From NCBI GenBank assembly GCA_035388585.1, contig DAOOQE010000003.1, positions 6,224 to 70,223 of the forward strand: 64,000 bases of DNA. Direction: 5' to 3'. Numbering within the stretch: position 1 is the first letter of the stretch; each line of letters begins with the position of its first letter. Below, piece after piece: positions 18,069 through 26,948 of this stretch. The translations under genes were made by a program, and so were the position numbers. The notes beneath the pieces were generated by a model, which ran no database searches, was not told the origin of the DNA, and was given only the letters and a program-made list of their open reading frames with translations. This DNA is from CAG-492 sp035388585 (lineage in GTDB: Bacteria > Bacillota > Clostridia > TANB77 > CAG-508).

Positions 18069-18716
18069 CTATTTTGTTTTATAATATTTTTTTCTTCTAA
18101 TTATCCATAATGTACTTAATAACCATTCAATTTTATCAAGAGTTTTTTCCATCAACTTTTCTAATTCTTCCATATTATAAAATGTGAGTTCACTATTTGA
18201 TTTTTCACACTTATTTAAAAATTCAACAACTTTTTCTATATCATTTTTATTAACAGAAACTCTTTCAACTAGTTTTAGATGATTTTCTAATTCAATTAAA
18301 TCATTAATTTCTATTTTATTTTCTATATATAGGTCATTGTGACTTCTGAACTCCGAATGTTTTATTTTTTTTAATTCATCATATGTTAAATTACATATAT
18401 GTGATTGCTTGCTGCGTAAATAAAAATCTTTATTAAATAAAAAATCTGTATATAAATGAACTAAACAACCACATAATATAGGATGATTAATATTATTCTT
18501 GTATATTTTATAAAACTGCATGTATGTTGGACTTTTATCTATTTTATAATGAGTGTAATCATGATCAAAAACTGTTGAAATATCTTTGACTATATGTCCA
18601 TTATTTATATCCAATAATATATTTCCCAGCAAAAACAATTGCATTTCTTCTTCTGTATAATTTAACTTATTTCCAATTCTTTTTCCTATCTCCAAATGAA
18701 CCTTCCAGTTAGGCAT
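18069..18716 (-). CDS. Zinc-dependent phospholipase C-like protein
   Basis: 215 residues. The opening MPNWKVHLEIGKRI, the segment LLGNILLDINNGHIV, the histidine-rich HDYTHYK and the later VHLYTDFLFNKDF resemble the zinc-dependent phospholipase C / S1-P1 nuclease-like fold, in which scattered histidines and aspartates bind metal. No signal peptide is visible, so a cytoplasmic role is more likely than secreted phospholipase. The ATG at 18716 follows AAGGGGAA; a TTG two codons earlier is less likely. It is 29 nt upstream of uvrB. Proteins of this type are widespread in clostridia without known function. The family call is tentative. Confidence 0.6.
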   Translation of the reverse strand: MPNWKVHLEIGKRIGNKLNYTEEEMQLFLLGNILLDINNGHIVKDISTVFDHDYTHYKIDKSPTYMQFYKIYKNNINHPILCGCLVHLYTDFLFNKDFYLRSKQSHICNLTYDELKKIKHSEFRSHNDLYIENKIEINDLIELENHLKLVERVSVNKNDIEKVVEFLNKCEKSNSELTFYNMEELEKLMEKTLDKIEWLLSTLWIIRRKKYYKTK

Positions 18717-18919
18717 AATCAAATTCCCCTTCTAATTCAATATTTATTTTATAATTTTTATATATTTTAATGAATTTAGCTAATATATCTACTATTTAGT
18801 TCTTAAAATAAAACTTCTATTTTGAATTAATATTATAATTTTTTCGATTATTAGATTTTATAACCAACCACTGAATTATTGTATAGTTCTTAATTATAAT
18901 TCTTAGTAATTATTATAAT

Positions 18920-19948
18920 CTATAAAACCTCTACTTTAATATTATTAATGTAATTTATAACCTCTTTAATACTCATATCAGGAGTAGATGCTCCTGCCAT
19001 TATACCTATTCTGTCATTTTCGTCAATTTTAAATTCCTTAATGTCTTGATATGTTTCTATACAAAAAGTACTTTTGCAATTTTTTAATGATATTTCATAT
19101 AATTTTTTTGTGTTGGAGCTTTTTTTACCTCCAATAATTATCATTTTATCTACTTTTTTAGATAATTCTTCTGTTTCTTTTTGTCTTATTTCTGTTGCTG
19201 CACATATTGTATTTTTGACAATTAAATCATAATTCTTATCTAATTTATTAGTAGTTGTGTTTTTGATTTTGTCTGTATTTATTGTATTAATTTTTTCATT
19301 ATTTATTGTCTTAATTTTATCTTTATTTATTGTCTTAATTTTATCATTATTAAAAATATTAATGCTATCTTTATTTAACGTGTCAATTCTGTGCGTAATT
19401 ATAGTTTCAATAATTTTAAATTTTTCCAAACTAAAAGTTGTTTGAGAAAGTAATATTATTTTTTTTATTTCTAATTTATCAATTTTATTTAGGACTTCAC
19501 CAATATCCTCAATTTTTTCAATTATAGAATACTGATTTTTACAGTTACTTACAATACCTATTACTTCAGGATGATTTCTAGTTCCAGTCAATAATACATA
19601 ATAGCCTTTATCAACATATTTTTCTGCTATTTTGTGTATTTTCAAAACATTTGGGCATGTAAAATCTATTAATTGTATATTACTTTTTTTGGCTTCATTA
19701 TAAATATTTTTTTCTACACCATGAGCTCTAATAATTACTTTGCAATTATTACTCTTTACATCATTAAATTCTTCTATAAATTCTATACCCTTACTTGATA
19801 ATTTTTCTATCACCTGTTTATTATGAACTAATTCTCCAAGACAATATATTTTTTCTTTTAAATTATTATTAACAATTTTTTCACTTTCTTCTACTGCTCT
19901 TTTTACTCCAAAGCAAAATCCTGCAGTTTTTCCAACTATTATTTCCAT
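18920..19948 (-). CDS. ispH: 4-hydroxy-3-methylbut-2-enyl diphosphate reductase with octapeptide-repeat insertion
   Basis: The last enzyme of the MEP pathway, an iron-sulfur protein making IPP and DMAPP. The three cluster cysteines are present: C12 (AGFCFGVKRA), C98 (DFTCPNVLKIH) and C249 (NTICAATEIRQ). The substrate-site sequence TGTRNHPEVIG is intact. At 342 residues it is about 50 longer than typical IspH. The extra part, about 186-238, is an Asn/Lys/Ile-rich run of an eight-residue repeat of the type DKIKTINK. It sits between FSLEKFKIIETII and YDLIVKNTICAAT, before the third cysteine. The reading frame stays open throughout, so the enzyme is probably functional. No clear ribosome site is visible before the ATG. 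ispG is the next gene upstream. Confidence 0.92.
   Translation of the reverse strand: MEIIVGKTAGFCFGVKRAVEESEKIVNNNLKEKIYCLGELVHNKQVIEKLSSKGIEFIEEFNDVKSNNCKVIIRAHGVEKNIYNEAKKSNIQLIDFTCPNVLKIHKIAEKYVDKGYYVLLTGTRNHPEVIGIVSNCKNQYSIIEKIEDIGEVLNKIDKLEIKKIILLSQTTFSLEKFKIIETIITHRIDTLNKDSINIFNNDKIKTINKDKIKTINNEKINTINTDKIKNTTTNKLDKNYDLIVKNTICAATEIRQKETEELSKKVDKMIIIGGKKSSNTKKLYEISLKNCKSTFCIETYQDIKEFKIDENDRIGIMAGASTPDMSIKEVINYINNIKVEVL
19271..19390. repeat. 24-bp minisatellite inside ispH, five units
   Basis: Five consecutive 24-bp units at 19271, 19295, 19319, 19343 and 19367. Units 2 and 3 are nearly identical; units 4 and 5 are degenerate. The period is a multiple of three, so each unit encodes eight residues and changes in copy number keep the frame. 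Confidence 0.9.
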
Positions 19949-20042
19949 ATAATTCTATATATATTAAAACATAATATAATAGCTCTATTACGACATAACA
20001 TAATACTACTTTATTATAATTTAATATATTACCCCTTTTCAT

Positions 20043-21101
20043 TTATTTACACATTTTAATAATTTCTTCTTTTAAAACATTTACTATTTCTTCTTGTTTA
20101 ACCTTTTTTATAATTTCACCTTTTTTAAATATCAAACCTTCAGAAATGCCTCCTGCTATTCCTATATCAGCCTCTCTCGCCTCTCCAGGACCATTTACTG
20201 CACATCCCATAACTGCAACAGTTATATTAGACTGTATTGTTTGTAAAAATTCTTCAATCTCTTTTGCAATCGGTATCAAATCTATTTGTGTTCTTCCACA
20301 TGTTGGACAAGCTACAAGTGTTGGAATTCCGTTATATAAATCACAATCTTTTAATATTTCTTTTGCAACCTTAATTTCTTTAACAGGTTCATCTGATAAT
20401 GAAACTCTTATTGTATCACCAATACCATTTAGAAGCATATACCCAAGCCCTATGCTTGACTTTATTGTACCACTAAATTCTGTACCAGATTCTGTTATTC
20501 CTAAATGAAGTGGATACTCAAATTCTTTTGATGCTTCTTCATATGCTTCCATACATAATTTTAAACTAGATGCTTTTAATGATATTGCAATATCGTAAAA
20601 ATCTAACTTTTCAAGTATGTCAACATGTCTTTTCGCACTTTCTACCATTGCTTTTGCTGTTGGCTTTCCACCATATTTTTGTAGTAAATCTTTTTCTAAC
20701 GATCCACCATTTACACCTATTCTAATTGGGATTTTATTATTTTTACAAGCCTCAACAACCATTTTTACTTTTTCTTCAGAACCTATATTTCCTGGATTTA
20801 TCCTTATTTTATCTACACCTGATTCTATTGCTTCAAGTGCAATTCTGTAATCAAAATGAATATCTGCTACAATAGGTATACTTATTTCTTTTTTTATTTC
20901 TCTAATTGCTTTTGCGTCTTCTAAATCAAGACAAGCAACTCTTATAATCTCACATCCTGCTTTTTCTAAATCCTTTATTTGTTTAACAGTTTCTAATACA
21001 TTTTTTGTTTTTGTATTACACATTGATTGAATTACGACTTTATTTTGGCCTCCGATTTGAACATTTCCTACCATGATTTTTCTTGTGTTTATTCTATTCA
21101 T
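20043..21101 (-). CDS. ispG: 4-hydroxy-3-methylbut-2-en-1-yl diphosphate synthase
   Basis: A 352-residue iron-sulfur enzyme (GcpE) converting MEcPP to HMBPP, the step before IspH. The N-terminal TIM barrel has the family phrases GGQNKVVIQSMCNTKT, DIHFDYRIALEA and KIRINPGNIG. The C-terminal domain carries the cluster cysteines in CPTCGRTQ and MGCAVNGPGEA. Length is normal for the bacterial two-domain form. The ATG follows CTGGAGGAAT. A strong extended -10 promoter lies upstream. ispH follows 94 nt downstream on the same strand, so the last two MEP steps are adjacent here. Confidence 0.96.
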   Translation of the reverse strand: MNRINTRKIMVGNVQIGGQNKVVIQSMCNTKTKNVLETVKQIKDLEKAGCEIIRVACLDLEDAKAIREIKKEISIPIVADIHFDYRIALEAIESGVDKIRINPGNIGSEEKVKMVVEACKNNKIPIRIGVNGGSLEKDLLQKYGGKPTAKAMVESAKRHVDILEKLDFYDIAISLKASSLKLCMEAYEEASKEFEYPLHLGITESGTEFSGTIKSSIGLGYMLLNGIGDTIRVSLSDEPVKEIKVAKEILKDCDLYNGIPTLVACPTCGRTQIDLIPIAKEIEEFLQTIQSNITVAVMGCAVNGPGEAREADIGIAGGISEGLIFKKGEIIKKVKQEEIVNVLKEEIIKMCK

Positions 21102-21137
21102 TATAGTATTCCTCCAGTCATATAAATTATTTACTGA

Positions 21138-21166
21138 ATTATATCATAATCGACATATTTTTACAA
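21138..21166 (-). promoter_or_regulatory. Predicted ispG promoter
   Basis: On the minus strand, TTGTAA and TATAAT are separated by 17 bp, and TG precedes the -10 to give TGATATAAT. It lies 37 nt before the ispG ATG. Confidence 0.65.
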
Positions 21167-21383
21167 TAAATATAAATATTATTCAATTGTATATATTTTT
21201 CGATATTATTATTATTAAAATATAATTTTATATTTTGATATTTTATAGTTTTTATTTATATTTATCTCTATATTTTAATAATTTTTATTTTCTACTAGAC
21301 ATTTATTTGTAAGTTTGATATTATAATGTTACAAAATCAAAAGATAAAACTTATTTTATAAGTCACATAGGAGGATTTAATTA

Positions 21384-21695
21384 ATGATAAAATCAAAATT
21401 ATTTAAAATTTTAATACTTGTTTCTATATTTTTCTCTATATTACATAATTTTTGTTATGCAACAAATGTAGAAAATACAAATACAACTGATCAGAACTCT
21501 GTTTCTCAAACACAATCAACCACTACTCAAAATAATACACAAAATAATTTGTCTAATACAACAACAGTTAGTACTGTAAGCACAGTTGAAAATACAGATA
21601 TAGATTTTACAACTATACTTAATATTCTATTGATTGCTGTTGGAATTGTTATAATTCTATTAGCAATAGCAATATTAGTACGTTTAAAAAGATAG
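21384..21695 (+). CDS. Small Thr/Ser/Asn-rich secreted or surface membrane protein
   Basis: 103 residues. A signal peptide (about 1-26, ending near CYA) leads into a Thr/Ser/Asn/Gln-rich low-complexity stretch (about 27-70). One membrane helix (about 74-98) and a short basic tail, RLKR, end the protein. This is the layout of a membrane-anchored extracellular stalk, like sortase substrates but with no LPXTG motif. AGGAGG lies 9 nt before the ATG and a classical terminator follows. It is a lone plus-strand gene between ispG and smpB. The repetitive linker could be glycosylated. I do not recognise a family. Confidence 0.7.
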   Translation: MIKSKLFKILILVSIFFSILHNFCYATNVENTNTTDQNSVSQTQSTTTQNNTQNNLSNTTTVSTVSTVENTDIDFTTILNILLIAVGIVIILLAIAILVRLKR

Positions 21696-21732
21696 TTTAT
21701 GTGGAAAATTATTTTTTCTTACAAAAGATACA

Positions 21733-21767
21733 AACCTGATTGCAAATTGTAATCAGGTTATTTTTTT
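21733..21767 (+). terminator. Rho-independent terminator of the small surface-protein gene
   Basis: AACCTGATT and AATCAGGTT form a 9-bp stem, followed by A and seven T. It lies 37 nt past the stop codon and about 50 nt before the end of the convergent smpB gene. Confidence 0.9.
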
Positions 21768-21817
21768 ATAATATTTACTTATCTTTGAAAATTTATCAAA
21801 TATAGATAATATGAAGT

Positions 21818-22261
21818 CTAGTTCTTTAAAGCTCTCTGAATTCTTCTTTCAGCATCTTTTTTTGCTATATCTTCACGCTTATCATATAATTTTTTACCTT
21901 TACCCATTCCTAATTCAAGTTTTACAAATTGACCTTTAAAATATATGCTTACAGGTATTAAACTATAACCTTGTTGATTTATTTTACCTATTAATTTTCT
22001 TATTTCCTGTTTGTTCATCAAGAGTTTTTTACTACGTAAAGGATCTGTATTAAATATGTTACCTTGTTCATATGGGCTAATATGCATTCCCAATACATAT
22101 ACTTCTCTATCTTTTATTATTGCATAACTCTCTTTTAAATTTACTTTTCCATTTCTTATAGATTTTATTTCTGTTCCTGTTAAAACAATTCCTGTTTCAT
22201 AAGTCTGCTCTATATTATAGTTATGATATGCATTAGGGTTTTTGGCAATTTGTTTACTCAT
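21818..22261 (-). CDS. smpB: SsrA-binding protein SmpB
   Basis: A 147-residue RNA-binding protein that carries tmRNA to stalled ribosomes in trans-translation. The OB-fold core is clear: NYNIEQTYETGIVLTGTEIK and SIRNGKVNLKESYAIIKDRE, with the later GYSLIPVSIYFKGQFVKLEL. The basic C-terminal tail that enters the mRNA channel is present (KGKKLYDKREDIAKKDAERR). Length is normal. AAGGTG precedes the ATG. I could not see the tmRNA gene (ssrA) in the neighbouring gaps. Confidence 0.96.
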   Translation of the reverse strand: MSKQIAKNPNAYHNYNIEQTYETGIVLTGTEIKSIRNGKVNLKESYAIIKDREVYVLGMHISPYEQGNIFNTDPLRSKKLLMNKQEIRKLIGKINQQGYSLIPVSIYFKGQFVKLELGMGKGKKLYDKREDIAKKDAERRIQRALKN

Positions 22262-22374
22262 TTTTTCACCTTTTTCTTTATTTATTATGCTTTATTTAAG
22301 AAGTACTTGAATTTATTGTGTTTTCTTAATAAGAATGTGAATTTATCTTAATTAATAAGAATAAATTCAATCTA

Positions 22375-23304
22375 TTATGCTTTATTAGAAGAACCTAAAA
22401 CATATTTAATTTTATGTTTAACTGTTTTTTTAATTTCTTCTCTTGCAGCGCCTAAATATTTTCTAGGATCAAAAACTGATGGTTCCTCTGCAAATACTTT
22501 TCTAATTGCTCCTGTCATTGCTAATCTTAAATCAGTATCAACATTTATTTTAGAAACACCTGAAGTGCTTGCCTTAAATAATATTTCGTCTGGAACACCT
22601 TTTGCTCCTGGAATATTTCCACCATTATCATTACACATATCAAGTAATTCTGGCATTACTGTTGACGCACCATGTAAAACTATTGGAGTATTTGGGATTA
22701 ATTTTTTTATCTCCACTAATATATCAAATCTTAATTTAGGCTCACCTTTAAACTTATATGCTCCATGGCTTGTTCCTATTGCAATTGCCAAAGAATCACA
22801 TCCAGTTCTTTCAACAAATTCTTTTGCTTGAATTGGATCTGTATACATTGCATCTTTTTCATCAACATTTACATCATCTTCTATTCCTGCTAATTTTCCT
22901 AATTCAGCTTCAACAACTACACCTTTTGAATGAGCATATTCAACTACCTTTTTTGTAATTTCTATATTTTCTTCAAAACCATATTTAGATCCATCTATCA
23001 TTACAGATGTAAATCCATTATCAATACACATTTTACAAGTTTCAAAATCTGGTCCATGATCAAGATGAAGAGCAATTGGAATATTATGTTCTTCATTTGC
23101 TGCCTCTATCATTTTTCTTAAATATTGAATTCTTGCATAACTAAGTGCACCATGTGAAACTTGTAATATTACAGGCGAATTTTCTTCAGCTGCTGCATCA
23201 ACTATACCTTGTATTATTTCCATATTATTGATATTAAAAGCACCTATCGCAAAATTTTCTTTAATTGATTTTTCAAACATATTTTTAGTTGTTACTAATG
23301 GCAT
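22375..23304 (-). CDS. fba: Class II fructose-bisphosphate aldolase
   Basis: A 309-residue zinc-dependent TIM-barrel enzyme that cleaves fructose-1,6-bisphosphate in glycolysis or forms it in gluconeogenesis. Zinc-site and substrate motifs are present: ALHLDHGPDFE, VVVEAELGKLAG, AIAIGTSHGAYKF, PIVLHGASTV and KINVDTDLRLAM. The ATG at 23304 is chosen because AGGAGG lies 8 nt before it; the longer in-frame reading adds eight atypical residues. An imperfect copy of the 3' coding end lies at about 22283-22306, just downstream. It is the only glycolytic gene in the window. Confidence 0.95.
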   Translation of the reverse strand: MPLVTTKNMFEKSIKENFAIGAFNINNMEIIQGIVDAAAEENSPVILQVSHGALSYARIQYLRKMIEAANEEHNIPIALHLDHGPDFETCKMCIDNGFTSVMIDGSKYGFEENIEITKKVVEYAHSKGVVVEAELGKLAGIEDDVNVDEKDAMYTDPIQAKEFVERTGCDSLAIAIGTSHGAYKFKGEPKLRFDILVEIKKLIPNTPIVLHGASTVMPELLDMCNDNGGNIPGAKGVPDEILFKASTSGVSKINVDTDLRLAMTGAIRKVFAEEPSVFDPRKYLGAAREEIKKTVKHKIKYVLGSSNKA

Positions 23305-23450
23305 TCTTTTTCCTCCTATTTTTTTCATATGACAATATTATTTATTGATACGAATATTATGATTATTATATTATAAAATATTTTCATATAATACTATCAA
23401 TATTATTTAAATCTGTATAAGCTTTTTATCTTAAAAATAAATATCATTAA

Positions 23451-24206
23451 TTATTTAGAAACAATCATATGGTTCATACATGTATAAATTAAATTAACCC
23501 ATGTTGATGAATTCGGACAGAATTTAGTTCTAACTCCTGATAATGTTTTTCCATAATAAAAACTTCCACCTTCTGTAAGGTAATTTTTATTAAGAGTTTT
23601 AGCTGCTTGTTCTAGTCCATCTTCTACAGATTTATATTGTTTCAATTTTCCATTATACATTAAACTTATATAATTATATGTAGATCTATGGTTTGATGCG
23701 ATATTCCATCCTGACTCCCCTGCTATCAAACCACAAAAAAAGATTTCATTAATTTGATATTTTTCACATAAATCATATATTAAATCACTATTATTATAAA
23801 AAAACTTAGTAGTATCTTGTTTTGTTCTTGAGATTAAAATTTTAAAATCTTCTTTTGTTAATCCTGTTCTTACAGTTAAATCCATATCTCTTGAAATTTT
23901 AACATTTTCAATTAAAACTTTTTCTTTTACTATTTCTGTTTCTTGTATTTCTGAACGAGATAATTCATCACCACTTCTCGAAGTGACTTCTGCTATTTGT
24001 ATTTCATTATTACTTGTTTCTATTTCTAATTTTTCATTATTTTCTTTTATATAACTGCTATTATTGTACTCATTATTTGTCTTTGCTAAACTAAATATTC
24101 TATCTTTTGGTAGAAAGTTCATTAATAAGAATGTAATTAATATAAAAACTGTACTTATATAAACTAACTTTTTTATATGAATAGAACTGTGTTCTGTGTT
24201 TTTCAC
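23451..24206 (-). CDS. Membrane-anchored glucosaminidase-like cell-wall hydrolase
   Basis: 251 residues. One N-terminal membrane helix (about 13-31) is followed by a Glu/Asn-rich extracellular linker (about 40-120). The C-terminal domain (about 125-250) resembles the endo-beta-N-acetylglucosaminidase/lysozyme-like superfamily. It has an acidic residue in the typical context FFCGLIAGESGWN and later SVEDGLEQAAKTLNKNYL and GKTLSGVRTKFCP. It probably cuts peptidoglycan glycan strands at the membrane face. It starts with GTG at 24206, supported by AGGAGG, and a strong promoter lies upstream. The domain call is good; the substrate is inferred. Confidence 0.75.
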   Translation of the reverse strand: MKNTEHSSIHIKKLVYISTVFILITFLLMNFLPKDRIFSLAKTNNEYNNSSYIKENNEKLEIETSNNEIQIAEVTSRSGDELSRSEIQETEIVKEKVLIENVKISRDMDLTVRTGLTKEDFKILISRTKQDTTKFFYNNSDLIYDLCEKYQINEIFFCGLIAGESGWNIASNHRSTYNYISLMYNGKLKQYKSVEDGLEQAAKTLNKNYLTEGGSFYYGKTLSGVRTKFCPNSSTWVNLIYTCMNHMIVSK

Positions 24207-24265
24207 TTTTTTTCCTCCTAAATCAATATTATTTTTTAAATATATTAATTAAAACAATAATATTA

Positions 24266-24294
24266 ATTATAACAAAATGTTTATATATAGTCAA
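24266..24294 (-). promoter_or_regulatory. Predicted promoter of the glucosaminidase-like gene
   Basis: On the minus strand, TTGACT and TATAAT are separated by 17 bp, with TG giving TGTTATAAT. It lies 60 nt before the GTG start. Confidence 0.65.
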
Positions 24295-24303
24295 AATTTG
24301 ATA

Positions 24304-25935
24304 TTAAATATTAAATAATTTTTTTGCTCCGTATGTGCTTAAAACAAAGTAATTACAAATATTCAATAAAGAAAAAATCCCTATAAGTATAAAAAATATA
24401 GTATTAATACTCATATTCATTATTAGTATTAGTCCAAAACAGATACTTACAATTATTCCAAATGTTGCCATTCCCGAAAAAGTTGCAATTAAAGAACTAA
24501 TACTTTGTTTAATAACTTCTGTGTCATTTTTAGCATCCATCTTTGGAAAAATCAAATTAACAATTAAACCCAATGTAGATGTAAAATTAGCTAATAATAA
24601 AGATAGTAAAATTATTTGCACTATCATAAGAATTTCAAAGTTAAACCTTATTGAAATTATTAAAGAACATATAATAGTTGGTATCAATATAATTATATTT
24701 GACATTAATACTTTTGATAATAATATTTTTTTTGGACTTACTGGAAGCGTCTTAAGTATTTCGAAACTTTTTCCTTCTATAGATATTGATGATGATGTTA
24801 TCATAGACATTAAAATAGTAAATAACAACATTGACAAAAATCCAATTGGCAAAAATTGTATTATATTTTGCATTTGGACTCCAGCATCATCCATCAATAC
24901 ATTTTTATTTAGGAAACCTAATGTACCCTCAAAATTTACTGAAACTGCAATTGTAGCTATAACAAATATTATCAATCCAAATCCAGCATTAACAATATAT
25001 ACTGGTGAAGCTAAGAATTTCTTAAAGTCTTTTTTTATTAATGCACTTAGTGGTGAGTTTTTCTTCTTTGTTAATTTATATTTTGTAGTTTTAGCATATT
25101 CAGAACTTTTTGATATTACTCTAAAATATGATATACTAAATACTTTTATAAAAATCAATGAAATAATAATATTTAATAATATTAAAATTGTAAAATTAAC
25201 TATATTAAATTCATTAATTAAAGATATATAGAGTTTTATTGGGTAATACACATTTGTAATTAAATTATCAATATTTTTTGCATTATTTCCTAGATTTGAT
25301 AAAATACTTTGAAATTGAATCATAAAATATATAATTCCCAATGTTGAAATTATTGTTGTAATTGTTTGTACAGCTTTGCCTTTTTTAAATTTATTAGAAA
25401 ATATTTTTATTATATAACCAATTGCACTTCCAAATACTGTAGGTATTATAGGAAGGGTTATTACCATAACTGTAGAAACAATCCAGTAATGAAATGGTTG
25501 GTTTTCAAGGGTTCCATAAACAATTATTGCTGGTATAAAAAATATAAAATCAAATATATATTCAAACACTAATAATTTAATAATTCTTGCAACCATAATT
25601 GTTTTCTTTTCTATTGGCATTGATAATAATAAATCATTATCTTTAGCTTCAAATAGTATCCCCTGTGACTTATATACACATTCTAATAAAACTAATATGG
25701 AAACTGTTACAATAAATAATTCTAGCATAACATGCGTCATGTTTACTGATTTTAAAGGTTCAACAACCATATTTGCATAAAGAAATGCTACTCCTGACAA
25801 ATATATTCCAAAAAACAAAAAAATTAATTTACTTGAAACATTTTTTCTACTTTTTGTTTTTCTATTCTTTTTATTGTTAAATATGTTCATATCTCCACTC
25901 ATAGTGGCTTTTAATAGTAAAATTAGATTTTTCAT
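24304..25935 (-). CDS. ABC transporter permease, ABC-2 type exporter
   Basis: A 543-residue integral membrane protein with about twelve hydrophobic segments arranged in two similar halves. A charged cytoplasmic N-terminus and a loop around 280-300 (KLTKKKNSPLSALIKKDFKK) separate them. Typical phrases of large ABC-2-type permeases are DNDLLLSMPIEKKTIMVARI and GKSFEILKTLPVSPKKILLS. These two copies of the same motif suggest an internal duplication. The ATG is 21 nt after the ATPase gene and overlaps a GGAGGAG site, so the pair is one operon. The transported substrate is unknown. Confidence 0.85.
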   Translation of the reverse strand: MKNLILLLKATMSGDMNIFNNKKNRKTKSRKNVSSKLIFLFFGIYLSGVAFLYANMVVEPLKSVNMTHVMLELFIVTVSILVLLECVYKSQGILFEAKDNDLLLSMPIEKKTIMVARIIKLLVFEYIFDFIFFIPAIIVYGTLENQPFHYWIVSTVMVITLPIIPTVFGSAIGYIIKIFSNKFKKGKAVQTITTIISTLGIIYFMIQFQSILSNLGNNAKNIDNLITNVYYPIKLYISLINEFNIVNFTILILLNIIISLIFIKVFSISYFRVISKSSEYAKTTKYKLTKKKNSPLSALIKKDFKKFLASPVYIVNAGFGLIIFVIATIAVSVNFEGTLGFLNKNVLMDDAGVQMQNIIQFLPIGFLSMLLFTILMSMITSSSISIEGKSFEILKTLPVSPKKILLSKVLMSNIIILIPTIICSLIISIRFNFEILMIVQIILLSLLLANFTSTLGLIVNLIFPKMDAKNDTEVIKQSISSLIATFSGMATFGIIVSICFGLILIMNMSINTIFFILIGIFSLLNICNYFVLSTYGAKKLFNI

Positions 25936-25956
25936 CTACTCCTCCATCTTGTAAAA

Positions 25957-26661
25957 TTACATTTCTAAAAAAACATTTTCTAATGATTTATCACCCTTGA
26001 CTTCTGCCATTGTTCCTACTTTTTCTATTTTGCCATGTTTTATAATTGCAACTCTGTCACACAATTTTTCTGCAACATCTAGTATATGTGTTGAAAAGAA
26101 TATAGTTGTATTATTTTCAACACACATTTCTTTCATAATTTCTTTTAAATCAAATACTGCTTTTGGATCTAAACCAACAAAAGGCTCATCCATTATTAAT
26201 ATTTTTGGACTATGTACTAATGCTGCTATTATTGCTATTTTTTGTTTCATTCCATGTGAGTATGATGATATCTGATTACCAAGATTTTTTTCCATAGAAA
26301 AGATTTTTGAAAATCTATTTATTTTTTCATTTCTTATTTCTTTTTCAATTTCATATATGTCAGCTATAAAATTAATAAATTCAATTCCTGTTAAATTATC
26401 ATATAAATCTGGATTATCCTGAATATATGCCATTTCTTTTTTGCATTCTATCGGATTGTTTTTTATTGATTTTGAGTTAATTAATATTTCTCCTTGTTCA
26501 AAATCTAATATACCTACTATTGATTTAATTGTAGTGGTTTTCCCAGCGCCATTATGACCTATAAATCCAAAAATTTCTCCATCTTTTATACTTAAACTTA
26601 GATTATCTACTGCTTTTTGGTTCCCACTATATGTTTTTGTTAAATTTTTAATTTCTATCAT
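25957..26661 (-). CDS. ABC transporter ATP-binding protein
   Basis: A 234-residue ATPase that would power the permease encoded next. The Walker A motif is at 35-43 (GHNGAGKTT), the signature is SYSHGMKQK, Walker B is ILIMDEPFVGLDP, and the switch histidine is in STHILD. This is the short exporter-type ATPase of the CcmA/YtrB group. The ATG at 26661 is chosen because GGAGGT lies 6 nt upstream; the longer reading adds seven residues. A consensus promoter lies upstream. The following permease makes this a complete two-gene exporter. Confidence 0.93.
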   Translation of the reverse strand: MIEIKNLTKTYSGNQKAVDNLSLSIKDGEIFGFIGHNGAGKTTTIKSIVGILDFEQGEILINSKSIKNNPIECKKEMAYIQDNPDLYDNLTGIEFINFIADIYEIEKEIRNEKINRFSKIFSMEKNLGNQISSYSHGMKQKIAIIAALVHSPKILIMDEPFVGLDPKAVFDLKEIMKEMCVENNTTIFFSTHILDVAEKLCDRVAIIKHGKIEKVGTMAEVKGDKSLENVFLEM

Positions 26662-26684
26662 ATATTTACCTCCTATTTTCAATT

Positions 26685-26713
26685 ATTATATAACTTTCAA
26701 AATTACATTTCAA
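26685..26713 (-). promoter_or_regulatory. Predicted promoter of the ABC exporter operon
   Basis: On the minus strand, TTGAAA and TATAAT are separated by 17 bp. It lies 24 nt before the ATPase ATG. Confidence 0.6.
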
Positions 26714-26881
26714 TAAAATTTATTTATTATCTTAAATTTATATTATTCCAAATCATACATCTTGCCTTTATCTTAGAAAATTATATTTAACTTTTTACTA
26801 TATAAATCAATTGTTTTATCAGTACTTATATAGATTTAAATACATTTTTAGAAATTTAATTATATAATTCTCTTTTTTATA

Positions 26882-26910
26882 TTGAAAATATATAAAATTA
26901 AATATATAAT
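26882..26910 (+). promoter_or_regulatory. Predicted promoter of the plus-strand envelope operon
   Basis: TTGAAA at 26882-26887 and TATAAT at 26905-26910 are 17 bp apart, about 40 nt before the GTG start of the first gene. Confidence 0.65.
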
Positions 26911-26948
26911 ATAGATGTCGATATTACTAAAATGAAAGGGGAATTAAT

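Noticed and set aside
19256..19445. Plus-strand frame across the ispH repeats
   Set aside because: It exists only because the repeat is open on both strands; the ispH frame fits a known enzyme on both sides.
21697..22374. tmRNA gene next to smpB
   Set aside because: Neither gap beside smpB contains a tRNA-like end or a recognisable tag reading frame.
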